From positions 1-26,663 of the forward strand of contig CALKYI010000313.1 in assembly GCA_938003665.1 (NCBI GenBank): a DNA stretch of 26,663 nt, given 5' to 3'. The translations under genes and the position numbers were made by a program. The notes beneath the pieces were generated by a model. It searched no databases. It was not told where the DNA came from and was given only the letters and a program-made list of their open reading frames with translations. Positions 16,007 through 23,170 of this stretch are shown one piece after another. The DNA is from an uncultured Flavobacteriales bacterium (GTDB lineage Bacteria; Bacteroidota; Bacteroidia; Flavobacteriales_D; Sanyastnellaceae). Positions within the stretch are counted from its first letter, which is position 1. Each line of letters opens with the position of its first letter.

Positions 16007-16593
16007 TTTACGGCCCAAGACATGATTTTATTTCCAATCAACACCCCCTTCTTTACCGCATCGGCCGCATTGATCTCGTACCGAATGCGGTTGCCGCTTG
16101 CGACAAAGTTGATAACCGCCCCTTGCTCCAACCCATCCGGTGAGTCCGAAACCAGCACCGTCGGTGTAGCCTCCAACGCAGTGGCTACCCGGTTGAGTGC
16201 TGCCCCCCCAACGTCGCAGTAAACGAGGTGATGAAAAGCATCCAAGGGTAAATCTTCGGGACGCGCGTAGCCGTGTACCCGCAGAGGCTGGGCACCGATC
16301 ATTTTCATGGCATACTTGTCCACCAACTCAGCGTGCAACCGCTCATTCCCAACAATGGTCAAGTGAAACTCGCCCTCCTTGACTTCCGCCGGCCACTCAT
16401 TGGAAGCTGCGAAATGGAACAAGAAATTGGCTTTTGTTACGGCACGCGTGTCGGTTTCGTCAAGCGAACTGCTCAATCCCTGCCCCGAGACCAACCCGCA
16501 TAGCGCCCACGCCACTGCCAGAAAAGCACAACGAAGGCCGCGTGCATTCCAGCGGAACGGGAGAATGAAGGGGATGGAGCGCAAGGCGGGCAT
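16003..16593 (-). CDS. YfiR/HmsC-family (DUF4154) periplasmic protein
   Basis: This 196-residue protein has a signal sequence (hydrophobic core about 22-35, likely cut near residue 37) and a YfiR domain. Family landmarks are FLFHFAASNEWP (57-68), FHLTIVGNE, HHLVYCDVG, TVLVSDSPDG (145-154), INFV (161-164) and RYEIN (171-175). In Pseudomonas YfiR is a periplasmic repressor of the membrane diguanylate cyclase YfiN. Here the neighbour with a periplasmic sensor and HAMP is a SpoIIE phosphatase instead. The mature part has only one cysteine (C126), so the disulfides that control Pseudomonas YfiR cannot form within one chain. It begins 8 bases after the ferritin gene and overlaps the TPR gene by 4 bases. 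Confidence 0.85.
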   Translation of the reverse strand: MPALRSIPFILPFRWNARGLRCAFLAVAWALCGLVSGQGLSSSLDETDTRAVTKANFLFHFAASNEWPAEVKEGEFHLTIVGNERLHAELVDKYAMKMIGAQPLRVHGYARPEDLPLDAFHHLVYCDVGGAALNRVATALEATPTVLVSDSPDGLEQGAVINFVASGNRIRYEINAADAVKKGVLIGNKIMSWAVK

Positions 16594-16601
16594 GTTGCAG
16601 G

Positions 16602-17096
16602 TTAGGCGTTGTCCAAGGTATTGATGTCGCGGTCAAACAGGTACAATGCGCCTTTGTCTCCGCCGGCCAACGCCAATTTATCAAGCAGTTTGCGGGCCAG
16701 GCCCTCTTCTTCAATTTGCTCTGCTACATACCACTGCATGAAATTGTGCGTGGTATAATCCTTCAAGCTCAAGCACGTGTCCACCACGTCATTGATGCTC
16801 GCGGTAACCCGTGTCTCGTGTTCGAGGATCATTTCGAAAATCTGTTCCAATCCGTTGAAAGTGGTCTGCGTCACGCTCAATGCAGGCACCAAGGCCGTCC
16901 CCCCGCGCTCGTTCACAAACCGCATCAACTTCAGCATGTGCTGGCGCTCCTCCTCCGCATGCGTGTAAAGAAATGCCGCTGTTCCGTCAAACCCATTGGT
17001 CTCTGCCCACACGGCCATGGCTAAATAAGCGTGGCTGCTCTGACCTTCCAAGGTGATTTGAGCGTTGAGTGCTTGTTCTATTTTCTCGTGCAACAT
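16602..17096 (-). CDS. ftnA: Ferritin (bacterial FtnA type)
   Basis: The 164-residue, non-haem ferritin forms a 24-subunit shell that oxidises and stores iron in the cytoplasm. The ferroxidase-centre residues of E. coli FtnA fall at identical numbers here: E17, Y24, E50, H53, E94, Q127 and E130. The start is the ATG at 17096 (MLHEKIEQALN); the frame is open upstream but overlaps the regulator gene and is not ferritin-like. It is preceded by a 52-base gap after the GbsR-type regulator and followed after only 8 bases by the YfiR-like gene, so it may share a transcript with the signalling genes. This is an unusual association for a storage protein. Confidence 0.96.
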   Translation of the reverse strand: MLHEKIEQALNAQITLEGQSSHAYLAMAVWAETNGFDGTAAFLYTHAEEERQHMLKLMRFVNERGGTALVPALSVTQTTFNGLEQIFEMILEHETRVTASINDVVDTCLSLKDYTTHNFMQWYVAEQIEEEGLARKLLDKLALAGGDKGALYLFDRDINTLDNA

Positions 17097-17111
17097 AACC
17101 GGCGTTTTCCC

Positions 17112-17119
17112 CGAAGGTA
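17112..17119 (-). promoter_or_regulatory. Possible -7 element for ferritin
   Basis: On the minus strand TACCTTCG (17119-17112) lies 15 bases before the ferritin ATG, with a TTG about 24 bases further upstream, slightly longer than the usual spacer. The same octamer precedes the usp gene. The 52-base gap 17097-17148 holds nothing else. Confidence 0.24.
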
Positions 17120-17148
17120 AGCATCCCCAAAGAGGAAATGAAGCAATT

Positions 17149-17730
17149 TCATTTTGTTCGCAATGGCCCCAAAAGCCAGCGCCACCACCACCCCTCATCT
17201 TCCCGCGCAGTTCGTACCAGCAGCGTATCCAGTTGACGAGCCCGGTGCGCGATGCCCCCGATCCGTTCGTGGAACTCCGCTCTTCCTTGGGCGGTCAACT
17301 CTTCTTTCATCTCCGCATTCCATTCAGCCAATTCAGCCAACGGGACGAGCTCTTGCTCTCGCCGCTTGTGAATAATCGCCATGAGCATGGCGAATGGATC
17401 GTCTTCAGCTGCGTAACGCACTTGCCTCGCCCCGAGGGGTTTGAATGCATGGGCGAGCTTCCAGTCCACCAGCGATTGAAGGGCGTTGTGCGCACCGCCA
17501 CGGCTCAAATCCAGTGCGGCCATTACGTCATCCGTGGACACCGGTGCGGCCTGGGCCATGAGCCAGCCGTGCACTGCGAGGGTCGTTTTGGGTACGCCCC
17601 AGTGCACCCCTACGGCCACCCAACGCTTCGAAAACTCAAGCTCCCATTGGGTTTTTGTGTTTTCCCCCTTGTTTTTTGACAAACTTTCAATTTTCTGTGA
17701 AAGTAGGAAATCTTTTGGGATGAACCTCAT
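17149..17730 (-). CDS. GbsR/MarR-type winged-helix transcriptional regulator
   Basis: A protein of up to 193 residues with an N-terminal region (KRWVAVGVHWGVPKTTLAVHGWLM) and a winged helix (about 65-110: PVSTDDVMAALDLSRGGAHNALQSLVDW), then a helical dimerisation tail. The pattern matches the GbsR-like regulators common in Bacteroidota. The effector and targets are unknown. The start is uncertain: the ATG at 17730 overlaps the upstream FAD oxidoreductase by 44 bases, while a TTG at 17682 would avoid the overlap and still leave the whole conserved domain. It lies 52 bases upstream of ferritin on the same strand, so the ferritin-YfiR-TPR-SpoIIE genes are candidate targets. Confidence 0.82.
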   Translation of the reverse strand: MRFIPKDFLLSQKIESLSKNKGENTKTQWELEFSKRWVAVGVHWGVPKTTLAVHGWLMAQAAPVSTDDVMAALDLSRGGAHNALQSLVDWKLAHAFKPLGARQVRYAAEDDPFAMLMAIIHKRREQELVPLAELAEWNAEMKEELTAQGRAEFHERIGGIAHRARQLDTLLVRTAREDEGWWWRWLLGPLRTK

Positions 17731-18739
17731 CCGGCACGGCCTCGCGATCCCCCAGCAGCGCCTCAACTGTCCAACGTGCTACGGTCGGGCCAATGGTTAC
17801 GCCGCGGGTACCCCATCCCACACACGCGTGATAATAAGAATGTTCCTTGGATACAACGCCAAGGATGGGCCGGCGATCAAAGCACGTCGGCCGAAGCCCC
17901 GCTCGGTGCTCCAAGCACTCCATTTCCTGTATGGCGGATCGGGCGTTTGCAGCCCCTTGCATCAGCGCGGCAGGCGATTCATCCAAGCAAATCGGTTTGT
18001 GAATGTCCCAGCGGTAGGTCGAACCCACTCGGTACGTCCCATCGCCCAGAGGCAACGCCCAAGTGACGTTGTTGACAATGCGGTCGCCCCACGGTCCTGA
18101 AGGCCTGACACGCAGCACCTCGCCGTGGTTTCGCCTCAATTCCAATCCAAAGGCCGCCAAATCTTCCACGGCTCCGGTTCCTCTGCAATCCACGACGGCA
18201 TCGAATCCTTCCGGGCACCCGTCCGCCATGTTCCAAGCTCGTTGTTCCCAACGGCCCATTCCTTGCCACTTGGCTCGGCTCGCCTCCGTCAGGGCCACCA
18301 CGTTGACCCAACCCGCGTCGGGAACCAGACCCGCGCCGTGAGGCGCTTTGATGCTTTCATGTAGCTCTCCAGCATCGAGCAACTCAATGAACGGAGAAAC
18401 TCCGTGGCCGCCTGCGGCACGCTCCGCCCAACGCTGGGCGTACTCCTCGTTGGGAAAAATCCGAACAATGGGAACGTCGCGCCAGAACGTCGCGCCGACC
18501 TGTGATCCGATCAATTGGTACCGGTCACGCGCCTCATCCTGCTGCTCCCGGGCATTCCATTGGGGCAGAATTCGTTTGAAAGAAACGGGATTTGACATTC
18601 CGGCAGCCACATCCGACGCCGCTGGACTGCCGTCGCTCCACACGGCAAAAGAGCAGCCGCGCAGGTGCAATTCCCACGCGACAAGGCAGCCGGCGAGTCC
18701 GTCGCCGACAATCAATACGTGTGGAGATGCTGGGCTCAT
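17687..18739 (-). CDS. FAD-dependent oxidoreductase (DAO superfamily)
   Basis: The 350-residue protein begins with an ADP-binding Rossmann motif HVLIVGDGLAGCLVAWEL (GxGxxG, residues about 7-24). It continues with DAO-type segments such as VVDCRGTG (about 200), a substrate-domain strand region, and the C-terminal FAD-binding RAGLRPTCFDRRPILG and GWGTRGVTIGP. It resembles the glycine/D-amino-acid oxidase and MnmC C-terminal family, which oxidise amine C-N bonds. No signal peptide or membrane helix is present. The ATG shares one base with the kbl stop (TGATG), so it is translationally coupled to kbl. Substrate unknown; the link to an enzyme making glycine from 2-amino-3-oxobutyrate hints at amino-acid or amine oxidation. 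Confidence 0.85.
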   Translation of the reverse strand: MSPASPHVLIVGDGLAGCLVAWELHLRGCSFAVWSDGSPAASDVAAGMSNPVSFKRILPQWNAREQQDEARDRYQLIGSQVGATFWRDVPIVRIFPNEEYAQRWAERAAGGHGVSPFIELLDAGELHESIKAPHGAGLVPDAGWVNVVALTEASRAKWQGMGRWEQRAWNMADGCPEGFDAVVDCRGTGAVEDLAAFGLELRRNHGEVLRVRPSGPWGDRIVNNVTWALPLGDGTYRVGSTYRWDIHKPICLDESPAALMQGAANARSAIQEMECLEHRAGLRPTCFDRRPILGVVSKEHSYYHACVGWGTRGVTIGPTVARWTVEALLGDREAVPDEVHPKRFPTFTEN

Positions 18740-19941
18740 CAGCTCGCCTCGAGCACCCCGAGTTCGTCGCCGACTTTGCGGAAGGCCTCGATGGCCCGAT
18801 CCAATTGCTCACGGGTGTGGGCTGCGGACAGCTGCACCCGGATGCGCGCCTCGCCTTTCGGGACAACAGGGTAGAAGAACCCGATGACGTAGATGCCTTC
18901 TTCGAGCAATCGGTTGGCCATCACTTGGGACAACTTGGCGTCGCCAAGCATGACAGGAACAATGGCCGACTCGCCGTCTTTGATGGGGAGCCCGACGCGG
19001 CGCATGCCCGCTTTGAAGTAGGCCGTATTCTCCTCCAACCGGTCGCGGAGTTCGGTGGACTCACTCAGCATGTTGAATACCTCCAACGACGCCCCGACAA
19101 TGCTCGGAGCCAAGCTGTTTGAGAACAAGTACGGCCGCGACCGCTGGCGCAGCATCTCAATGATTTCTTTTCGTCCCGTCGTAAACCCGCCCATGGCCCC
19201 GCCCATGGCCTTGCCCAGCGTACCGGTGATGATGTCGACCCGGCCCAAGGCGCCGCGCAATTCAATGCTCCCGCGTCCTGTTTTGCCAATGAAGCCCGTC
19301 GCATGGCATTCATCGACCATCACGAGCGCATCGTACTGTTCCGCGAGGTCGCAGATTTTGTCAATTTGCGCTACATACCCATCCATCGAGAACACCCCGT
19401 CGGTCACGATGACCTTGAACCGATGATTGGCTGCTTGGGCTTTTTGCAGTTGGGCTTCCAAATCCGCCATGTCATCATTGGCATACCGGTAGCGCGCCGC
19501 CTTGCACAAGCGCACCCCGTCGATGATGCTGGCGTGGTTCAAGGCATCGGAAATGATGGCATCGTCTGGGCCTAGCAATGGCTCGAATACCCCGCCGTTC
19601 GCATCGAATGCCGCAGCGTACAAAATGGTGTCTTCGGTGTGATGAAACTCCGCAATCTTCGCTTCGAGTTCCTTGTGAATGTCCTGGGTGCCGCAGATGA
19701 ACCGCACACTTGACATGCCAAACCCGTGGGTGTCGATGGCGCGTTTGGCCGCATCACACACCCGTCGATCACTGCTCAATCCGAGGTAGTTATTCGCACA
19801 AAAATTGAGGACTTTCGACCCGTCGGTGAGTGTAATTTCTACGTCTTGAGCGCCCGCGATGACGCGTTCAGACTTGAACAGACCGGCGGCGGTGATTTGC
19901 TCGAGTTCGGACTCGAGGTGGGATTGCATGGAACCGTACAT
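18739..19941 (-). CDS. kbl: Glycine C-acetyltransferase (2-amino-3-oxobutyrate CoA ligase)
   Basis: The 400-residue PLP enzyme of the alpha-oxoamine synthase family cleaves 2-amino-3-oxobutyrate with CoA to glycine and acetyl-CoA in threonine degradation. It shows NFCANNYLGLS (substrate site), the GFGMSSVRFICGTQ segment, DALNHASIIDG, VDECHATGFIG with D210 and H213, and the PLP lysine K244 in TGTLGKAMGG; E. coli Kbl has its lysine at the same number. The N-terminus MYG...HLESEL matches homologues, supporting the ATG at 19941. A promoter-like element ends 4 bases before it, implying a leaderless message. No threonine dehydrogenase gene is in the window. The stop shares a base with the next gene. 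Confidence 0.94.
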   Translation of the reverse strand: MYGSMQSHLESELEQITAAGLFKSERVIAGAQDVEITLTDGSKVLNFCANNYLGLSSDRRVCDAAKRAIDTHGFGMSSVRFICGTQDIHKELEAKIAEFHHTEDTILYAAAFDANGGVFEPLLGPDDAIISDALNHASIIDGVRLCKAARYRYANDDMADLEAQLQKAQAANHRFKVIVTDGVFSMDGYVAQIDKICDLAEQYDALVMVDECHATGFIGKTGRGSIELRGALGRVDIITGTLGKAMGGAMGGFTTGRKEIIEMLRQRSRPYLFSNSLAPSIVGASLEVFNMLSESTELRDRLEENTAYFKAGMRRVGLPIKDGESAIVPVMLGDAKLSQVMANRLLEEGIYVIGFFYPVVPKGEARIRVQLSAAHTREQLDRAIEAFRKVGDELGVLEAS

Positions 19942-19945
19942 GCCT

Positions 19946-19974
19946 CAAAATTAGGTCAAAACCCGCGCGTCCAA
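19946..19974 (-). promoter_or_regulatory. Predicted kbl promoter, possibly leaderless
   Basis: On the minus strand TTG (19974-19972), 18 bases, then TAATTTTG (19953-19946) is a complete match to the Bacteroidota consensus. Only AGGC separates it from the kbl ATG, so the expected transcript start falls at or very near the A of the start codon. The element overlaps the last codons of the upstream LD-carboxypeptidase gene. Confidence 0.52.
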
Positions 19975-20843
19975 TGCACCGATTTGGCCGACGCAACACC
20001 CAAGATGACGGACTCGTTCTCGGTCAGATGACCAACCGATATTCCGTGCACAACAGGCGTGGCGGCGGGCACGTGTTCTGCCAGCATTTGCCGCACATCT
20101 TGTCCAAACGGATTGTCCACCGCTTGCCCGTCAGCGATGGTGTTATCGTGCAGATCGGTAAAGCCCCCTACCAACACGCCTCGGACGCGGTCAAAAATCC
20201 CCGCCAGCCGGAAAGCCAGCAACATCCGGTCCACGTGGTAGAGGTATTCATCCAAATCCTCCAGCAGCAACCACGCCCCCTCAATCGGTGGAAAGTAGGG
20301 CGTGCCAAGCAGGCTGTACAAAACCGACAAATTGCCCCCAACGACGGCGGTTTCTCCCGCTTCACGCCCATCCTCCCTTTGCTCCAAAGCCTGCCACATG
20401 CCTTGCTGGATGCGCGCAGAAGCTTGGCCGTAGGTGCTCGCCACGGGTGCATGCAGCGACGCAATGCCTTGGACCTGTGCCCACCCGTGCAACGCCGTTA
20501 TGTCGCTGAACCCCACCAACCAAGTCGGGTCTGCAGCAAATGCATCGGCATCCAACAGCGGCAACAGTCGGCCACACCCATAGCCCCCACGCATCGCCCA
20601 GATGGCACGCACCTGCGCGTCGGCAAAACCCGCATTGAGGTAATTGGAACGGTGCGCATCCGACCCACCAAATTGCCCAGCCCGCTCGAGCAGCCCGTCG
20701 TAAACGATGGGCATGAATCCTGCTGCACGGACGTGCGCTTCTGCAGCAGCGACTTGTTCGGCGGTCACAAACCGAGCGGGAGCGGCGAGGAGAACGCCGT
20801 CGCCCGACTGCAGCGCCTTGGGGATTTGGCAGGGGAATGGCAT
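19956..20843 (-). CDS. LD-carboxypeptidase (peptidase family S66)
   Basis: The 295-residue protein belongs to the S66 serine peptidases, which remove the terminal D-alanine from tetrapeptides during peptidoglycan recycling (LdcA). Motifs are RGGYGCGRLLPLLD (about 85-98), the nucleophile S113 in VGFSDITALHG, E195 in LLLEDLDEYL and H272 in HGISVGH, which correspond to the Ser-Glu-His triad of the family. No signal peptide is seen, as expected for a cytoplasmic recycling enzyme. I chose the ATG at 20843 because the conserved part begins right after it; the longer frame upstream overlaps the divergent metG. It is 14 bases upstream of kbl, but kbl probably has its own promoter. A microcin-immunity (MccF-like) role is another S66 possibility. 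Confidence 0.87.
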   Translation of the reverse strand: MPFPCQIPKALQSGDGVLLAAPARFVTAEQVAAAEAHVRAAGFMPIVYDGLLERAGQFGGSDAHRSNYLNAGFADAQVRAIWAMRGGYGCGRLLPLLDADAFAADPTWLVGFSDITALHGWAQVQGIASLHAPVASTYGQASARIQQGMWQALEQREDGREAGETAVVGGNLSVLYSLLGTPYFPPIEGAWLLLEDLDEYLYHVDRMLLAFRLAGIFDRVRGVLVGGFTDLHDNTIADGQAVDNPFGQDVRQMLAEHVPAATPVVHGISVGHLTENESVILGVASAKSVHWTRGF

Positions 20844-20908
20844 GATTCCACGCAAGATGGGAAGGGATGCGGAAAATGCCCGAAATTCGCACCACTTTAA
20901 AGCGCACC

Positions 20909-23002
20909 ATGGCATCCACACCCTCATACCGGTACCCCAAACGTTTGATGATGACGTCGGCCTTGCCGTATGCCAATGGCCAGATTCACATCGGCCACGT
21001 CGCCGGCGCCTACCTGCCGGGTGACATCCGTGCGCGCTTTGAGCGCATGGCCGGGTCGGATGTGGTGTGGGTGTGCGGCAGCGATGAACACGGTGCGGCC
21101 ATCACGTTGCGGGCGAAGAAAGACGGGGTCACCCCCCGGGAAATCGTCGACCGGTACCACGAAGAAATGCAGCAGGCGTTCGAAGGATTGGACATGTCGT
21201 TCGACCACTATTCCCGAACGTCCAGCGAGCGCCACCACGGGGTAGCCCAGGATTTTTTCCTGACCCTGCTCGAGAAGGGCAGCTTCGAAGTCAAGACGGA
21301 AGCCCAGTTCTACGATCCTGAAGCGGACCAGTTCTTAGCGGACCGGTACATCACCGGGACCTGCCCCAAATGCGAGGCAGACGGTGCGTACGGCGACCAA
21401 TGTGAGAAATGTGGCAGCGCCCTGTCTCCCACCGACCTCATCAACCCCACCTCCACTCTGAGCGGCGCCACGCCTGTACTCAAGGACACGACCTTGTGGT
21501 ACCTGCCCATGGGCCGTCACGAAGGGTGGCTCAAGGAGTACATCGAAAACGGCACGTTCGAAGGCCAACCGCACCACGACGCGTCGACTTGGAAAGCGCA
21601 CGTGAGTGGCCAGTGCCGCAGCTGGATCGACAGCGGACTGCAGAGCCGCGCCATGACCCGTGACCTGGACTGGGGCGTGCCCGTCCCCGTTGAAGGCGCA
21701 GACGGGAAGGTCCTGTACGTCTGGCTCGACGCCCCCATTGGGTACATCACCTCGACCATGGAGTGGGCCGAAAAAACCGGCGCCCAGTGGGAGGATTGGT
21801 GGAAATCCGACGAAGCGGAATTGATCCACTTCATTGGCAAAGACAACATCGTCTTCCACTGCCTCATCTTCCCCATTTTGCTGCGGGAACACGGCGGCTA
21901 CATTCTGCCTTCGAACGTTCCGGCCAACGCCTTCATGAACTTGGAGGGCGACAAAATTTCCACCTCGCGCAATTGGGCGGTGTGGGTCAATGAGTTCCTC
22001 AACGAGTTCCCCGGGAAAAGCGACGAGCTGCGTTACGTCCTCGCGAGCATTATGCCCGAGCAAAAGGACAGCGAATTCACCTGGGCTGATTACCGCGACC
22101 GAATCAACAACGAATTGGCCGACGTACTCGGCAACTTCGTGAACCGCGTGTTGGTGCTGACCCGCAAGTACTATGAAGGTTCCGTGCCTGCTGTCAGCGA
22201 AGCCGACTTAAACGAAGCCGACCGCGATGTGCTGGACGCGCTGTCTGCTGCCCCTGCACAAATTGCAGGCCTCATCCGACGCAATCGCTTCCGGGACGCC
22301 CTGCAAGCCGCCATGGGCATTGCGCGCTTGGGCAACAAATACATGACCGAGCAGGAGCCGTGGAAGGCCTTTAAGACCGATCCCGAGCGGACAGCGGTCA
22401 TCCTCAATACGTGCATCCAAGTCGCTGCCAACTGTGCAGTGCTCATGGAGCCGTTCTTGCCGAAGACCGCGGCCAAGTTGCAAGGCGCATTCGGAATCAC
22501 ACAGCCCGCGTGGACCGATGCCGCACCCGGCATGATTCAGGCAGGAACCACCTTGGGAGAGCTGCCCATCCTTTTCGAAAAAGTAGAAGCTGAAGTCGTG
22601 GATGCCCAAGTGGCCAAACTTGAATCAGCCCGTGCAGAAGCCACCGGTGGCAGAGCGGAATGCGAACCCCAAAAAGACATCATGACATTCGAAGATTTTC
22701 AAAAACTGGACTTGCGCGTCGGCGAGGTCGTCGCGTGCGAACGGGTTCCCAAGGCGGACCGCCTATTGAATTTAACCATCCGCACCGGCCTCGATGAGCG
22801 CACCGTCCTCAGTGGAATTGCAGAACACTTCGAACCTGAAGACGTGGTGGGTCGCCGGGTGACGCTGTTGGTAAATCTGGCGCCGCGCAAGATCCGTGGC
22901 ATTGAAAGCCAGGGCATGGTGCTCATGGCGGAGACAGCCGACGGATCGCTGCGTTTCGTGACGCCAGAAGAAGGCACACAAGCCGGCGACGTGATTCGCT
23001 AA
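20909..23002 (+). CDS. metG: Methionyl-tRNA synthetase with C-terminal tRNA-binding domain
   Basis: This 697-residue class I synthetase charges tRNA-Met. It has the HIGH motif (residues 27-30), a single zinc knuckle CPKC...CEKC (C152, C155, C165, C168), the catalytic-loop sequence KISTS (349-353, the KISTSRNWAVW form used by Bacteroidota), and an anticodon-binding helical domain (about 400-570). A Trbp111/EMAP-II-like OB-fold (about 592-697, starting MTFEDFQKLDLRVGEVV) forms the C-terminus and aids tRNA binding and dimerisation. The start at 20909 (MASTPSYRYPKRLMMTSALPY) places the conserved core correctly; a codon at 20867 in the same frame is less likely. It is divergent from the LD-carboxypeptidase gene with a 65-base gap in which I see no convincing promoter. 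Confidence 0.95.
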   Translation: MASTPSYRYPKRLMMTSALPYANGQIHIGHVAGAYLPGDIRARFERMAGSDVVWVCGSDEHGAAITLRAKKDGVTPREIVDRYHEEMQQAFEGLDMSFDHYSRTSSERHHGVAQDFFLTLLEKGSFEVKTEAQFYDPEADQFLADRYITGTCPKCEADGAYGDQCEKCGSALSPTDLINPTSTLSGATPVLKDTTLWYLPMGRHEGWLKEYIENGTFEGQPHHDASTWKAHVSGQCRSWIDSGLQSRAMTRDLDWGVPVPVEGADGKVLYVWLDAPIGYITSTMEWAEKTGAQWEDWWKSDEAELIHFIGKDNIVFHCLIFPILLREHGGYILPSNVPANAFMNLEGDKISTSRNWAVWVNEFLNEFPGKSDELRYVLASIMPEQKDSEFTWADYRDRINNELADVLGNFVNRVLVLTRKYYEGSVPAVSEADLNEADRDVLDALSAAPAQIAGLIRRNRFRDALQAAMGIARLGNKYMTEQEPWKAFKTDPERTAVILNTCIQVAANCAVLMEPFLPKTAAKLQGAFGITQPAWTDAAPGMIQAGTTLGELPILFEKVEAEVVDAQVAKLESARAEATGGRAECEPQKDIMTFEDFQKLDLRVGEVVACERVPKADRLLNLTIRTGLDERTVLSGIAEHFEPEDVVGRRVTLLVNLAPRKIRGIESQGMVLMAETADGSLRFVTPEEGTQAGDVIR

Positions 23003-23019
23003 AATTTCCCCACTCCAAA

Positions 23020-23052
23020 ACGCAACCTCAGCCCGTAGTCTTGCGTATTTTT
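23020..23052 (+). terminator. Possible weak terminator after metG
   Basis: ACGCAA (23020-23025) pairs with TTGCGT (23041-23046) across a 15-base loop and is followed by ATTTTT. The six-pair stem is short and the loop long, so it would be weak. Its T-run overlaps the -7 box predicted for the tRNA gene. Confidence 0.28.
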
Positions 23053-23053
23053 G
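23046..23053 (+). promoter_or_regulatory. Predicted -7 element of the tRNA-Thr gene
   Basis: TATTTTTG fits TAnnTTTG exactly and would start transcription about 4 bases before the mature tRNA 5' end at 23064. No TTG is seen at the normal upstream distance. Confidence 0.45.
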
Positions 23054-23063
23054 CCGACGCTTT

Positions 23064-23139
<76 letters not shown>

Positions 23140-23140
23140 G

Positions 23141-23166
23141 AAAAGTCGCCCTCGAGGCGGCTTTTT
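23141..23166. terminator. Bidirectional rho-independent terminator
   Basis: AAAAGTCGCC (23141-23150) pairs with GGCGGCTTTT (23156-23165) around the loop CTCGA, with one G-T wobble. A T-run follows on the plus strand, and the A-run gives a T-run on the minus strand. It can end both the tRNA-Thr transcript and the TonB receptor transcript, whose stop codon is at 23171. Confidence 0.82.
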
Positions 23167-23170
23167 CTGT

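Noticed and set aside
16018..16018. Earlier start for the TPR protein at 16018
   Set aside because: The ATG at 16006 overlaps the YfiR-like stop as ATGA, the same coupling seen at several junctions here, and keeps a normal signal peptide.
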